Shown: piece by piece, positions 1 to 12,228 of the stretch
Position numbering within the stretch: the first letter of the stretch is position 1
How the letters are laid out: each line of letters begins with the position of its first letter
Assembly: GCF_033568475.1 (NCBI RefSeq)
Contig: NC_133121.1
Span: forward strand, 191,916,664-191,980,663
From: Henckelia pumila
Taxonomy: Eukaryota > Streptophyta > Magnoliopsida > Lamiales > Gesneriaceae
Length of the DNA stretch: 64,000 nucleotides
Reading direction: 5' to 3'
Position numbers and translations under genes: made by a program
The notes under the pieces: generated by a model
Told to the model about the DNA's origin: nothing
Database searches by the model: none
The model's input: only the letters and a program-made list of their open reading frames with translations

Positions 1-662
1 ATCGCATAGGATATCCACACTCGCAAGTATGTGGTGAATCCTTGACAACAAAGCATCGACTCCTATATGTGTTGTAACTGTACCCAATCCCGACACCTGA
101 TGACCCCAATAGAGTCGGTAAACGAGTCAAAGAACAGTACTAGCATATAGAGTCTCAATGATGTTTCAAGTAGTAAGGACTAATGGTGTACAACCAAAAC
201 CGCAGACTATATCCACTCGATAAGTGATAACCACTTGGAAAGTCCGGATAGGGTAGTTCGATCATTCATCGTATGAATATCCATTTGCATGCTTCGAACA
301 TCTCTATGTTCCTTACCAATGAAACGTGGTACTCTGCATCGCAAATGCTAGTCTCAAACTCGAGCGATCCTTATCCTTATTATCGGACGGCTCAATCGAC
401 TAGGAACAGTTTAGAATATACAGTGAGTATAAGATGTGTTTCATGATAGACATCCCCATGTACTACCACATCTTACATACACTATAGTATATTCAAGGTC
501 TTTATCAAAACAACAATAGTATATCACAATATAACAATATGAAGAAAGATAAAGTCATTGCCATTAATAAAAGTGTAAATAATATTAAACAAAAGATTGT
601 TTATACAAAGAGTCATCAAAGCCCTTAGCCACAAGTTGGCTCACCGGGCACCCACTCTTTCA
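1..662 (-). mobile_element. copia-type LTR, partial, runs off the left edge
   Basis: No coding frame is seen here. Read on the minus strand the block starts with TG at 662 (TGAAAGAGTGGGTGC), and its composition matches a type of long plant copia LTR I recall, including the 'gccacaagttggct' segment on the plus strand. At 662/663 the sequence switches abruptly to Athila coding sequence that reads Asp-Cys-Leu in the RNase H region. I infer that 662 is the outer end of a minus-strand LTR inserted into the Athila element, with the rest of the insertion off-window. Assignment to copia is by resemblance only. Confidence 0.6.
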
Positions 663-2468
663 GATTGTTTGCAGGCCTTTGAAAAGATCAAAACGGCGTT
701 GATCACCGCACCCATCATGATTGTGCCAGATTGGAAGGAGCCCTTTGAGATGATGTGCGATGCTAGTGACTATGCAGTGGGTGCTGTGTTAGGCCAGAGG
801 AGAGATAAGATGTTTCGAGCCATATATTATGCCAGTCGTACCATGGATGCCGCACAGCAAAAATACACCACTACAGAAAAAAAGATGCTTGCAGTAGTCT
901 TTACCTTTGATAAATTTCGTCCATATTTAATTGGTACTAAAGTAGTTGTTTATACTGACCATGCAGCGATTCGCTACTTGTTTGCCAAAAAGGATGCCAA
1001 GCCACGCTTGATAAGGTGGATTCTACTGTTACAAGAGTTTGATTTTGAGATCAAGGATAAGAAGGGTAGTGAAAATCAAGTGGCTGACCACTTGTTGAGA
1101 TTGGAGTTAGAGGATGTTAAGGAGGAGGAGAGAATCAAAGAATTATTTCCGGATGAACAAATCTTTCAGGTAAATTCCTCCATTCCTTGGTTTGCTGATT
1201 TCGCTAATTTTTTGTCTTGTGGTGCTATGCCTCCAGAGTTGAACCAACATCAGAAAAAGAAGTTTTTCCATGACGTTAAGTTCTACCTATGGGATGATCC
1301 CTACATTTTCAAACGTTGTGCTGATCAAGTAATTCGGAGATGTGTGGCGGGGCAAGATGCAAATAAAATTTTGGAACAATGCCATTCCTCACCCTATGGA
1401 GGAAATTTTGGAGCAACCCGGACTGCCGCTAAGGTACTACAATTTGGTTTTTATTGGCCTACATTGTTTAGAGATAGTTATACCTTAGTGAAATCATGTG
1501 ATAAGTGTCAAAGAACAGGGAATATATCTCGAAGGCATGAATTACCCCTCACAAGTATTTTAGAAGTAGAATTGTTTGATGTGTGGGGTATTGATTTTAT
1601 GGGTCCCTTTCCCCCTTCTTTTGGGTACACTTATATCTTATTGGTAGTCGATTATGTGTCGAAATGGGTGGAAGCAATTTCCACCTTTACTAATGATGCA
1701 CGTGCTGTAGTAAAGTTTTTGCAGAAAAACATTTTTACAAAGTTTGGAACACCACGAGCGATAATCAGTGATGAAGGTACGCATTTTTGCAATAAGATTT
1801 TTAATACCTTGCTCACTAAGTATGGTGTCAGGCATAAGGTGGAATGCACATATTATCCTCAAACCAATGGTCAATTGGAGATTTCTAACCGAGAAATCAA
1901 GCAAATATTGGAGAAGACGGTGAAGACAAATAGAAAAGATTGGGCAATCAAGCTGGATGACGCGTTATGGGCCTACCGCACTGCGTTTAAAACACCTATT
2001 GGGATGTCGCCCTATAGGTTGGTGTTCGGTAAGGCATGTCATTTTCCTTTGGAGTTAGAGCATAAAGCGTTTTGGGCTGTCAAGAAGTTGAATATGGATA
2101 TCGAAGCATCTGGGGAGTTGCGTAAATTACAGTTGACTGAACTGGATGAGTTTCGAAGTGAATCATATGAGAATGCCAAGATCTACAAGGAGCAAACAAA
2201 GAAGTGGCATGACAAAAACATTGTACCTCAAGAATTCGAACCAGGTCAGAAAGTATTGTTGTTTAACTCCCGTCTGAAATTGTTTTCAGGAAAATTGAAG
2301 TCCAGATGGTCTGGACCATTTACGGTGGAGAAGGTATATCCGCACGGTGCGATTGAGCTTCAATGTACAGACGGAAGGGTATTCAAGGTGAACGGGCAAA
2401 GGGTTAAACACTATTTTGGTACCGAAGTACGAAGTACTGAGAGTACTTTGCTCACAGACGCGGCCTAA
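663..2468 (+). CDS. Athila pol polyprotein, C-terminal part (RNase H and integrase)
   Basis: The open frame runs back to 597, but the first 22 codons come from the abutting LTR, so the real element sequence starts near 663. RNase H comes first (about residues 40-165 of the frame from 597), with the acidic positions in [24 protein letters not shown] and NQVADHL. Integrase follows, with a zinc-binding region ending CDKCQR, a core with the D-D-E positions in [17 protein letters not shown] and [12 protein letters not shown], and a C-terminal tail. The stop is TAA. In Athila relatives the zinc region usually has a second His after YGG; here it reads YGGNFG, so one HHCC ligand looks changed to Asn. 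The frame has no internal stop, but without its 5' half it cannot make a full polyprotein. Confidence 0.88.
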   Translation, partial: DCLQAFEKIKTALITAPIMIVPDWKEPFEMMCDASDYAVGAVLGQRRDKMFRAIYYASRTMDAAQQKYTTTEKKMLAVVFTFDKFRPYLIGTKVVVYTDHAAIRYLFAKKDAKPRLIRWILLLQEFDFEIKDKKGSENQVADHLLRLELEDVKEEERIKELFPDEQIFQVNSSIPWFADFANFLSCGAMPPELNQHQKKKFFHDVKFYLWDDPYIFKRCADQVIRRCVAGQDANKILEQCHSSPYGGNFGATRTAAKVLQFGFYWPTLFRDSYTLVKSCDKCQRTGNISRRHELPLTSILEVELFDVWGIDFMGPFPPSFGYTYILLVVDYVSKWVEAISTFTNDARAVVKFLQKNIFTKFGTPRAIISDEGTHFCNKIFNTLLTKYGVRHKVECTYYPQTNGQLEISNREIKQILEKTVKTNRKDWAIKLDDALWAYRTAFKTPIGMSPYRLVFGKACHFPLELEHKAFWAVKKLNMDIEASGELRKLQLTELDEFRSESYENAKIYKEQTKKWHDKNIVPQEFEPGQKVLLFNSRLKLFSGKLKSRWSGPFTVEKVYPHGAIELQCTDGRVFKVNGQRVKHYFGTEVRSTESTLLTDAA

Positions 2469-2559
2469 ATCTGGTGCAAGTCCGGCTGAGGACTATAAAC
2501 CAAGCGCTAATTGGGAGGCAACCCATATTTTCTTTTTGTCTGTTTTTAATTTTTATTTT

Positions 2560-2609
2560 GCGTTTAGTTTTTTTTTTTGCGTGTTGATTCTTCTTTTTTT
2601 TTTTCTCAG
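2560..2609 (+). promoter_or_regulatory. Splice-acceptor-like pyrimidine tract after pol
   Basis: A long run of T with few other bases ends in ttctcag. Element H has the equivalent at 25218-25252 (ending gttttcag), in the same place relative to the 'gggaggcaaccca' stem-loop. Conservation in two different elements suggests function, for example splicing of a subgenomic RNA. No transcript evidence is available here. Confidence 0.45.
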
Positions 2610-2628
2610 GAACAAAATTCCAGAATGT

Positions 2629-2884
2629 TATGCGCGCCCGCTTGCCCTTTGGCACGCCCGCGCATCCCAAAATCAAAAAGAAAAACGAAGAAATGGTCCA
2701 GAACCTTATGCACGCCCGCCTGTCTTTCTGGCGCGCCCGCGCGTGAAAAATTCCACACAACATGAAATTCCATAGATCCATGCGCGCCCGCCTGTGTCTC
2801 TGGCGCGCCCGCGCGTCGTATTGCGCAAAAAATTACAAGGAACAGAGATCTATGCGCGCCCGCGTATACTTATGCGCGCCCGCC
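2629..2884 (+). repeat. Cluster of GCGCGCCCGC motifs
   Basis: Eight copies of a motif close to GCGCGCCCGC occur in alternating partners: one preceded by 'at' (atgcgcgcccgc) and one followed by gcg (ggcgcgcccgcgcg). They start near 2630, 2652, 2711, 2731, 2782, 2802, 2852 and 2873, with about 20 bases inside each pair. The same motif recurs in the LTR of this element at 6568-6730. The copies are extremely CpG rich against an AT-rich background. Confidence 0.85.
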
Positions 2885-3417
2885 CCGTTTGAAACTTAAA
2901 CCCGATTTCTTTCTTCTTTTCTCATTCTCTCTTCTGATTTTACCCTATATTCCTTATCTTTTCTTTCCTTTCTTCTCCAACTCGTCAATCCCATTCTCAA
3001 TTCCTTCTTCTCGTGTTGTGTTCTCTCTCCTCGTGTTCTTTTCCTTCACTTATTCCTCTGTGCTTTCATAACTTTTCTTCTTTTTCAAATTTTTCTTCTC
3101 AGCCACGGGAGAGACGTTGGGTTCGGTCAAAACAAGATATAAATCCGGATCGTGCTGCAATTAATCTTGAGAAAGTGGTAAGTTCCCTTGCTCACGGGTG
3201 TGCAACTTTTCCGTTTATTGGGTTGTTGAGATAGTGGAGGTTGTGGCGCGGACTTGTATCCGAATTGAGGGATTTCTTGCGTTTTATTGTGGGTGATCGT
3301 GTCACCGTTGAAGAGAGAAGTGTATTTTGGCTTGAGTTGATAGTTTGGGGGGAGTCACGGATCTTGATTGTTGTTCTTGAAATTTTCATTGTACTTTTCC
3401 TGCTACGTGTTTGACAG

Positions 3418-4608
3418 ATGGCCCCTAAGAAAAAAACTAAGTTTGGAGCTTCTTTGTCTTTGGCCCCTACTTTCGATGCTCATCGTTTCTGGGATAAGCA
3501 AGCCGAAGAGAATTTTCATGCGTTGTTATCTAAGAATATTTTGCCTGAGAGGGGGTTTGATACAACCATTGGATTTGAGCCGAATGGGATTATTCGGTGT
3601 AATGTAGGTGATGAAGTACTCGCGCGGCAGTGACTTAAATTTGTTAAGCAGCCCCAAGAGGCAGTAATTTCATTGGTTTGGGAATTTTATGCAAATCTAA
3701 AGGTTAAGCACGTTGACTTCAAGGTGTTGGTGCGAGGCAAGATGGTGCCTTTTGACTCGGTTGCGATTAATAATTTATTTCATATCGCGCCAGTACACAA
3801 TGATGAATATGTTGCATATAAGTCTGGGGAGATTGATTATGATATCATTATTCAATCCATCTGTGTCGCGGGAGCCGTCTGGAGGCTGGAAAGTGATCTT
3901 AAACCGTCCAAGCTGAGGAAGGTAGATTTGAAGAGTGATGCCAAGAGGTGGTACATGTTGGTTTGCGCTAGACTGAAGCCCACTGACCATGATCATGAGG
4001 TCACAAGGGAGAGGGAGATTCTTGTGTATTGCATCATTGAAGGAATGACTATGGATTTAGGATGTATTTGTCAAGAAACTATTCAGCATGTTTTTACTGG
4101 TCGTTCGAGGGGGGGGGGGGGGGGGGGGCTCGCTTTGCCATCAATTATTACTGATCTATGTGAAACAGTGGGTGTTGATTGGAGCCCTATTGAAGAGTTG
4201 CTGAAGCCCACGGCTCTTATACCCGATGGCGGTTCTTCTACTTGCCATCCATCTAATAGTGAACTGCGAGAACATGCAGCCCGACGAGCTTACAATGCGC
4301 AAGCAGAGGCCCAACAAGTTCCAGCACCACAGACTCAGACGCCTCTTTCTTTGGAAGCCCGGGTTACATCAATTGAGGAGGATCTGTGCCAACATTGTCT
4401 GGAGTTCCATCAATTTTAGCAGAGGAATGGAGTTTTCATGGATTATATGATGGGATTCACTGGTGCATTGAGCCACCAATTTCCTTATGCTGCGAGCTCG
4501 GCTCATCCTTTTCCTCTTTATCCCCAGTGGCCACCTACTTTTGGTGCTTCAGACCCGGCACCTGTTGCTGATAGTGATGATGAGAGTGCGGAAAGCGACG
4601 ACCATTGA
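3418..4608 (+). pseudogene. Athila env-like ORF (putative plant transposon protein), broken by two stops
   Basis: One reading frame starts at ATG 3418, right after an acceptor-like tgacag, and ends at TGA 4606-4608. It is interrupted by TGA at 3631-3633 and TAG at 4417-4419, and all three segments are in the same frame. The first part (FWDKQAEENFHALLSKNI and following) and the middle part (VWEFYANL, PFDSVAINNLF, KRWYMLVCARL) match the plant transposon protein family found after pol in Athila elements. The tail is acidic (DSDDESAESDD). A run of 20 G at 4109-4128 codes for a glycine string in mid-domain and looks like slippage. I see no clear signal peptide or fusion-type transmembrane segment, so 'env-like' is only the historical label. 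Confidence 0.8.
4109..4128 (+). repeat. G20 homopolymer inside the env-like ORF
   Basis: Twenty consecutive G. The reading frame is kept through it. The run may be polymerase slippage or an assembly artefact. Confidence 0.9.
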
Positions 4609-6348
4609 CGGTCATCGTTTGAGGTACATGTCCTTTTTCTTTCTTGTTTAAATCATTGAGGACACTGATTGTACCTAGTTTGGGGGGATTTTGCTTCATT
4701 TATGCTGAATTTGTTGCTGAGTTTTATTTATTTTTTATTATTATGCGTTTTCTTTTTGTGTTTTTGGTTTTTATTTTGTTTAGTTTTCTGTGCTGTGTTG
4801 GTGGTGGGATGGATTTTGTAAAGAGAATAGTGTGTGAGGTTGGTAAAGGGAGAATTGTTGTGTGGATGCAAGTTAAATTCAAGAAACCATGTAAGAAATG
4901 AAAAGACATTGGCCAATAATGCAAATTTTTGTGTTTGTCTCAACTCCATGATCGTACTTAAAAGAATTTTTGTTGGTGAACTAATGAAAGAATGATTCCC
5001 CACATATTCTGTGATTGTGCTTAAGTTTGAGTTAAACATACAAACATAAAAATGAATGAGGCATATTTTTTGGGATCCTTGGGCTTGATTTTCATTGAAA
5101 TTATTTTATCCTTAGTTTCCCCTTGAGCCTTCACGAGATATACATGAGTACTTTTGGTACATATTCTGAATTTTGTTGCAAATTATCGTTTACTACTGAT
5201 GATTACTTCTTTCTGCACTGGTTGAAATTCATGTGATTTACTTGTGAATTGAGATTGTCTAGAACTAGTTCGGACACCCTTTGAGGCGCAATACGGGCAT
5301 AATTGTGATTAGGAATGATTTAGACAATTTTTCTGAATTCGTTTGAGCCTTTCAAGTTACCTAATTATTTATGTTATCCCTAGTACCTTGTTTGAGCCTT
5401 ATGAAAAATCGAATGGCATGCGTTTAAACGTGTGATAAACCCCCATTCGTCATTGTTCAAGGTCCTACATTGACTACCTGAATAGCCTAAACACTATTTC
5501 TTACCTTTAAGGGAGTAATTTGAATGCTAAAATGTTATATGCTCCTAGTTTTATTTGTGAAAATGAATTGGTGTGGTGGATGAATTGAAATGAAAAAGGT
5601 AGTTGTGAAAAGAAACAAAGCAAATATTGGTAGAAGAAAGAGTTGGAAAAATTGTGAAAGAAAGAAAAGAGTTGTGAAAGAAGTTATGAAAAAAAAACGA
5701 TGAAAAAAAAAACTCAATGAAGTTGAAAAATAGAAGTGTGAAATTGTTAATAAAAAGGAGTTGGAATTAGAGTTTATGCATTAAATTACTCCTTATTTTT
5801 GAAATTTTAATCCTTTTTTTGTAGCCATTAGCCAGGACTTACATTACTAGCCAATTAAGTCCTTCTGACCGAGTCACAGTTGCCCAATATACTAGTGGAG
5901 AAGGGTTGCGAGAATCTAGCTTATGGATAATTGATTGAGACTTTTAATGAATATGAATTTTTGGCCGAAACATGCACGCACGTCTCTTTCGTGAAATAAC
6001 CTGATTTTGCGTGCTTTCAAATGTAATTTATCCTGTTGTTTGATCCTTTTGCCTTATAAAGTCCTCATTATCTATGAATGTGTGAATTGATTTGGATAAG
6101 AGTATTTTGAACGTGAGTTGCGGGATTTGTAAGTTTTGGAGGTTCACTAGCATGTGTTTGTTGAAAATAAAAAAATTGATAGTTCGATATGATTGGATAA
6201 AAATGTTTTTCTGAATATTTTGCTAAGGCCATTGATTCATAATATTTCATGGTTGGTCTTGATTTGGTTGAGTAAGAATTTTGTGCTTTGACTTTGAGTT
6301 TTGATTGGTTTTGCTCGGGACTAGCAAACATTTAAGTTTGGAGGAATT
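4609..6348 (+). other. Athila 3' untranslated region with an internal polypurine tract
   Basis: This region is non-coding in all frames. Shortly after the env-like stop, 'cattgaggaca' precedes tttggggggatttt (about 4679-4692), which resembles a polypurine tract but lies about 1.65 kb upstream of the LTR. A purine-rich (GAAA-rich) segment spans about 5540-5760. The true PPT candidate aagtttggaggaattt (6334-6349) abuts the LTR. Element H shows the same two-tract layout. Confidence 0.65.
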
Positions 6349-7763
6349 TGATAAGTGCATTTTGTGCACTTAATTTGTATTGATATTATTGGATAATTTT
6401 TTGGTTTCGAGCGGAATTACGTGGAAATTGCTGTTGTTTATGTTAGATGTCGGGAAATACAGGAAAGTTGAACTTATGATGAATGGAATCAAAGGAGTCG
6501 AGAAAAGGGCAAAGCGAGCAAAGATGGTTCAAGATTGTGAAGAAAAGATGAAGATGGGACAGAAATCCATGCGCGCCCGTGCCTGGACTTGGCGCACCCG
6601 CGCGTCACCTGAAGAGAAGAGTAAAAAATTTCCAAAGATCCATGCGCGCCTGCTCCAGGAATGACGAGCACCCGCACGTGGTAGAGATGTTTGAATTATC
6701 GCGGCAGTGAGCTATGCGCGCCCGCGCATCGCTGAATATTTGACGAGGTGTTTTTGTATTTTTAGAAACTTTGGGATATCTTTGGAATTATTTTGGAAGA
6801 TTTTTAGGGGAGTATTTAAGGGAGTTTTCAGACCTAATGAAGGATCTTTTCTAGCCGCCAATACACAATAATCTTGAGAGCACTTTTGTGAGATTTTTGG
6901 GATCAAGATTTGAAGATTGCTTGGAACGAAGACGGAGATTTTTTGATCGGACACGGACGAAAGACTACGGCTTTGTTATTTCTTCTTATTTGTTTTCTTT
7001 TGATTGTTGAATTATGTTTGAGATTTTGAACATGATTTGCTTTGTTATGAATTTGAGTATGAACTAAACTTTTTAAGTCTAGAGGTTGATGTAGCCTGGT
7101 CAAGACATGTTTATGAATTGTTGATTTTATTGAATTGAGTTCTTCTAAATTAATTGTGATTCTAGTTTTGAAAGTCTTTTCAATTTACTGACCATAAATT
7201 GATTTGTCATATTTATTTAGAATCCGACACTCGGGAGAGGGGATTTAGAATATGATCGATAGAATTCACACTATTAATTGTTTATATGACTCGGGAGAGC
7301 TTATAACTTTAATAGAGCCTAGAAAGAACATTTTTTTACACATATCACTACAAGTAGATTCTCAATAGGGATATTAGAATTGATCTGTAATTGATACACT
7401 CTATTTGACACTCGGGAGAGGGAAATAGTATAATCTATGTGTTTCTAGTTATTAATTGAAATGAACTCATGAAAATAGGTTAATTAGAAATGAATATTGT
7501 CGAGACCAGGTGAAATCAAAACCTCTAGACTATTTCTTTCTGATTGATAATCTCTTAAGGATTGTGTGTGCGCGCGCTTTACAAACTTATTTATTTATTT
7601 AAATTTGTCAGCAAATTTCCAAAGTTTGATTTTCTAGATAAAATTAAGACTATTTTAATTACAAGTATTGAATATTTTCAAATTACTCCTTGTGGGATCG
7701 ATACTCTCTCTTTCACTGTATTAAAACTTGACACTCGTACGCTTGCGAGTATTTTTTACAACA
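6349..7763 (+). mobile_element. Element A 3' LTR
   Basis: It starts TGATAAGTGCATTTTGTGCA immediately after the purine-rich tract and ends TTTTTTACAACA at 7763. Inside are GCGCGCCCGC-type motifs (6568-6730), a predicted transcribed region, and three copies of ctcgggagag (7230-7240, 7290-7300, 7411-7420) within the last 550 bases. The length is 1415 bases. The other LTR is off-window, so age cannot be judged. Confidence 0.82.
6568..6730 (+). repeat. GCGCGCCCGC motif cluster in the Athila LTR
   Basis: Five imperfect copies (near 6572, 6592, 6644, 6668 and 6716) of the same motif as at 2629-2884, again largely in pairs about 20 bases apart and again preceded by 'atccatgcgcgcc'. Several copies carry single C-to-T type changes. 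Confidence 0.8.
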
Positions 7764-8427
7764 TCGAGCACGACTCTATTACACGAGCACTGCTCCGCTA
7801 CTATGTCAAACACTGTATGACTACGCTAATATATATTCCTTACTCCAACTCTAAAATAAGAGTACCCAAAGCGCTAAAATAGAGTCACGTGGGCGATGGA
7901 GAGGAATTCAGAATCGCACAAATGATTCTCCGTGACCCCATATTTATAGCACACGATCGGGCCATCCGATCCTAAGTTCGAAGAGTTCGATCTGCTTTGG
8001 ACCGTTTGATCACCTCATCAGATCGTCCGATCTCTGCCATACGTCCAACCAATCGCATGCAAATATTCACCTGTCCAATACACTGTTCGGATGGTCCGAA
8101 CTAACTCTTCGGATCGTCTGAACTCAATATTACGTCATTTGTGATGTCAACCCTCCGATGATACCAAAACACGTTTCCCTGCTCAAGTTTGGATCGTCTG
8201 ATCGGACTTCGGATCGTCCGAACTCCCCGGGGCCTCCGATCCTTGGCTCCATTTGCGTTCGGATCGTCCGATCCTCCCGAACCTTTCCCACCATTTTTGA
8301 GTGTCCTGGATTCATTTTCGAACTCCATTAATCCCTTGGGAATTTCCTTAATCATGTTTTAATTAATCTAAACATGATCGTACGATTAAGTACTCATTAA
8401 TCATTAGTTTGGATACGGGCTACTACA
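7764..8427 (-). mobile_element. Element B 3' LTR, truncated by element A
   Basis: Aligns through its length with 13136-13789, including 'aataagagtacccaaag', 'gattctccg' and the GGATCGTCCGATC-type motifs. It differs by point changes and by about ten extra bases near 7806-7820. On the minus strand it starts TGTAGTAGCCC at 8427. Confidence 0.85.
7960..8280 (-). repeat. GGATCGTCCGATC motif cluster in the element B LTR
   Basis: At least eight imperfect copies of a 13-base palindromic motif close to GGATCGTCCGATC or its variant ending GAAC. The matching cluster in the sister LTR lies at 13315-13645. Confidence 0.8.
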
Positions 8428-8456
8428 TTCTTTCCCCCCCCCCCCCCCCTTAAAAG
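8428..8456 (-). promoter_or_regulatory. Element B polypurine tract with G16 run
   Basis: On the minus strand this reads AAAAG then 16 G then AAAGAA, directly before the LTR TGTAG. It follows GAGGACGAAATCC, the usual context of a Tekay-type PPT. A G run this long is unusual; element C has only four consecutive G at this place. Confidence 0.75.
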
Positions 8457-11400
8457 GATTTCGTCCTCAAAATCTAGGGTAAATCTTGAGAATATAATAT
8501 AGACCACTTGTCCAATCCACCAACAGTTCCGGTTCGAAACCTTTAGTCGAATAACCTTCGACAACCCCAAACCTCGCTAAAACCTACAGGGTCTGTTCAA
8601 TCACTGAACCACATCAAAACATATACTTGGTTTAGAATCCGCACTAATTCCAAACTCGCACGCCTTTAACGATTACCTTGGCAATCAATGTCTTCTTATC
8701 CGCAATCCTGCTAGAATTGTGTAACACTACTGATTATTGTCAGTTATCCATTGTTAATCGCAAACGACACGGCACATTTGATTCAAATTGCCGACTCTAT
8801 CAGCCACACTGCCTACAAATCTTAGAGATGACACTCTTGCTAAGATCATAACTAGTCATCAGATATCTCTGGACACGCACGAACTCCATCTCTACCTATT
8901 GAAAAAAAACAAGATACAACACATTGTATCTCACTGGTCTAACGATAACATCGCTTCCCTCGATGTCATCGCAAAGCGCTAAACAATCGATCAAGATTCT
9001 ACTCTAACCATCTGAAATTCTCAGACTGATTGCGATCAACCTTGATCCGAATCTCGCTATCGTAGATAGCATCTACTCGATCACATTAGTAATCCTGCCA
9101 ATTCCTGGCATCATAGCACGTACCTTCAGTACTTACCCTGCCTGATGCTGACGAATGTTCCCAAGAACACCAACTAAGTAAACAGGTGACAAAATCTCTG
9201 TCTACTAACCCCAATTGTGACAAAATCATTGTACACAATTTCTTGTCTTAATGCACTCTTCGAGGTCGTCGCCTCGAAATATACTACCATACTGTTGAAA
9301 CTCTCGGATGAACTAACACCATCCTCAGCATTAGTAGTCTATATCGAACGCTTACCACTATCTCATCACTAGAGATAGTATCGACAAAAACGATTCCAGT
9401 TATCCTGTCCTAAATAACAAAAAATCCTTGACTCACTAACTGGGATAACCAAACTGGTTCACCTTGATCTCACACAAAATCTATCAAAACTAGCGGCAAT
9501 CTCGCTATCTCAACCTCTCAATGACACAACATAACATGATGAACTGGGATATCAGCGACAACACTCCCGCCAGAATAAAAAACACAAGTCTCAGCTGCTG
9601 TCTCATCCCATGAAACAACTAATGCTAACTTGCTAATGCTCATTGAAATCCATAAGCACTTGTTGAATCGCCTCTCAAGAACAACTCTTGAGAAATCTGC
9701 TGGAAGCACCCAAGCAAAACACTCCGACTAACAGTCCCCAAAATTTGTCCGCTGATAATCTTGGGACAGTCACTGAATCCTATTTCCGCAAACTGGATCA
9801 ATCATTGCTAACACCAAACAATGCTTAGATCAAAATCCGTCCATGGTAATCTCAGCAACGCTATCACGAACTATGATCACAAGAGTCAACCTATGACCAC
9901 TTTCGTGATCCGCAGAATCCAAAAGCCCCGATTCCCGCATTCCTGAGGACTCCTAACGACTGAAGAATTTCCTAAATGCACTTGAATCGCTGTATCTAAG
10001 AATACCATACTTCTAGTACTATCCCAAGTACTTCCTGTTTCACTACATCCCAATCTGCACCAATTGGAATAATCTGATCGATCAAGTCGATCTACTGTAG
10101 CTCTCGTTCTGCCTGACGATATCAATCATAATTCAGACAATGACTTATCAATGAAAAACTCTCAGGGCTCGATCAATATCGATGATCTCACTTCCACACG
10201 TCTGCAAATCCCAAATAATTGGAATCAAAAGAATCACACCTGATTAAATTCTCCATCTCTTACAGGGTCAGACAACAGCTACAAGCAGTCACTAGTGCCA
10301 AGCCTGCACCCGTATAGATGTACTATCCACTGTCTTTACTCATTCAAGATGATCATTAGGACTTTCCAAACCTAAGACGCAATAAAAGTCCGAAAGATTC
10401 CAACTAACGCTGAACATGATCCTGATAATTATATCTCTCGCTAAGACTGCAACAAATCAAGACTGAGTTAAACTACTATGATGTCCCACTTGGAATCACC
10501 ACCAAGTGTACACTGGCATAAGTCATGCTTCCCTCATGCCTCAGATAGTCCTGTACAATCCTTAACATCGGATATAATCCATTACTGAAGAAAACCATCA
10601 TTGCTGGAAAATACTCATCCCCAAGTCAATGTGCCAGACAGTTTACAACTCATATCTTATATAACCCCTATCTCAAGTGAACCCAATCACCGACTAGATT
10701 CACTAGTCTAGCAGTATTCCACAGACTAAAACTATCTGCTCAAAGTACACGCTCGTCAAGGAAATCCCTCCAAGTATGATCCTAACGGCAGAACTCCAAA
10801 CCAATATCTCTGACGACAGTCAGACGATATCTAAACCACTGATACCTAACCAGGCATCTAACCCAAGGTCATATCCCGTTGTGATTGTTACCAAGACTCT
10901 ATACTGAGAAGCCTTCCCACTGCCGATCCTGAAGCACAAAGGCTTCCAAGCAACCTCCGAAGTACAAAGACTCCTAGAGTAACACCGGCATAGGGTCGCC
11001 CCCCATCACGTCTAGTCATGGTCATAGTCCACAACTTGGCATATACTCGACCTGGTTCCTGATGAAATTCCATCATCGCAATTCCCAACCTTACGAAGGT
11101 CAAACAGACTACCGTTCTAAGGAAACAACCTAGAACAAAGCCCAAAGTTCCTAACCGAACAATATTTACATGCCTCCAGATGAATCACCTCATCACTGGC
11201 ATTAACCCAGTCAAACGACTAATTAGGTCAATCCTAGGAAAACACCTAGACTAACCTCATGTCAATCAGTTACAGCTGGCTTACTCAAAACCCATGAACT
11301 AGAATAGTTGATCACTAATCAACTAGGACCAAGCCGAACTTAGGAAAATCACCGCAGTCATTCACAATTTCCTGGATAATTAATACATGTATCATTACTT

Positions 11401-12211
11401 CAAGTTATGTACAACTTCTTTATTACAATCCCATGTAATGCATACAGTATTTAAAATACAACGAAATGTACAACCAATAACTTGAAATGATACAACCGAA
11501 TTCTGATGATTCATTACAACTGAAATACTGTTTCCAACTACAACAATACAGTATTTAAAATCATCGTACTCATCTTCGTTTCTTAATCATGAAGCCTCTA
11601 ATCGACACACACATCAATGCAAGCGTACTCCCGTCCAAGTCTCTTTACATTTCCTCCTGCGAAGAACTCCGGAGAAATGACACGTGATAGCTAACCAGCT
11701 ATGCTCTGCGTCAGTGCATGTCAGTCGACAGAAGATCTACTGAACGCATTGATACAAGCATATTGGCAAAACCATATTCGACATGAGTTTAATGACCTTA
11801 CGTTCACAACCAGTCATGCCTTAGACACTTGAGGCATCCCCTAGTGAAGGTCTATTTGACAATCTCTTCAACTATGATTGGAGAACCTCCAGAGTAGTGT
11901 CATCATGGTATGGACTGCATAGATGCAAGCATCAAGTGTGTCCCAACCAATCCTCTTTCACTGCCTCTGACATCTGATACTCGATCCAAAGCTAGGATCC
12001 ATATGAGTAGAAGTCTCGAAAGCTCGGACCACGATCCATCGCTCCTGTCCGCACTTTGTGGAATTCCATAAGCCAAATCTTTAGAAATCCTGCCGATGAT
12101 AATAGTCTTCGGGCAACCTAATTTCCATGTCATCATCTCTTCCATGGTCTCATCAATCCTACAAGGATAACTCAAAAATTCTTAATACTATCTCCCAAGC
12201 CTCTTGCATGC
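8457..12211 (-). other. Element B internal region without recognisable genes
   Basis: Only short chance frames (up to about 90 codons) occur on either strand. I recognise no gag, protease, RT or integrase motif. The base composition is less AT-rich than the surrounding untranslated DNA, which would fit very decayed coding sequence or an unrelated filler. Besides the PPT and PBS at its ends I see nothing definite in it. Confidence 0.55.
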
Positions 12212-12224
12212 AGCTCTGATACCA
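12212..12224 (-). promoter_or_regulatory. Element B primer-binding site (initiator Met tRNA type)
   Basis: The minus strand reads TGGTATCAGAGCT three bases and a short spacer after the LTR end. This matches the initiator-methionine tRNA type PBS used by many plant LTR elements. Confidence 0.85.
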
Positions 12225-12228
12225 TAAA

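Larger units (their letters stand above)
2469..3417 (+). other. Athila spacer between pol and env-like ORF
   Basis: I see no credible coding sequence here. Just after the pol stop lies ttgggaggcaacccat (about 2509-2525), a short stem-loop also present downstream of the gag ORF of element H. It is followed by a T-rich tract ending ttctcag near 2609 that looks like a strong 3' splice site. A GC-rich motif cluster (2629-2884) and a pyrimidine-rich stretch (2900-3110, ending cttctcag) come next. A third acceptor-like tgacag lies directly before the env-like ATG at 3418. By inference the env-like ORF is expressed from a spliced transcript. Confidence 0.6.
663..7763 (+). mobile_element. Element A: Athila-lineage Ty3/gypsy retrotransposon, 5' part missing
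   Basis: In order: the end of pol (RNase H and integrase), a spacer, an env-like ORF, a long 3' untranslated region, a polypurine tract and a 3' LTR. A post-integrase env-like ORF of the 'putative plant transposon protein' type is characteristic of Athila. The 5' half (LTR, gag, protease, most of RT) lies beyond the copia LTR at 1-662. The 3' LTR ends with CA at 7763 and is followed by tcgag (7764-7768). The intact sister copy of the interrupted LTR has tcgag at the same site (13136-13140), which supports this insertion boundary. Confidence 0.85.

Noticed and set aside
2452..2781. Open frames of about 110-120 codons on both strands
   Set aside because: They arise from the T-rich tract and the GC motif cluster, both strands are open at once, and the composition is repeat-driven.
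2629..2884. Evenly spaced motif copies resembling a CRISPR-like array
   Set aside because: Repeats are only about 10 bases, imperfect and paired, and sit in a plant retrotransposon.
9518..11145. Minus-strand frames of 63-85 codons in element B
   Set aside because: No start context, no shared frame and no recognisable motif; they fit chance in less AT-rich DNA.
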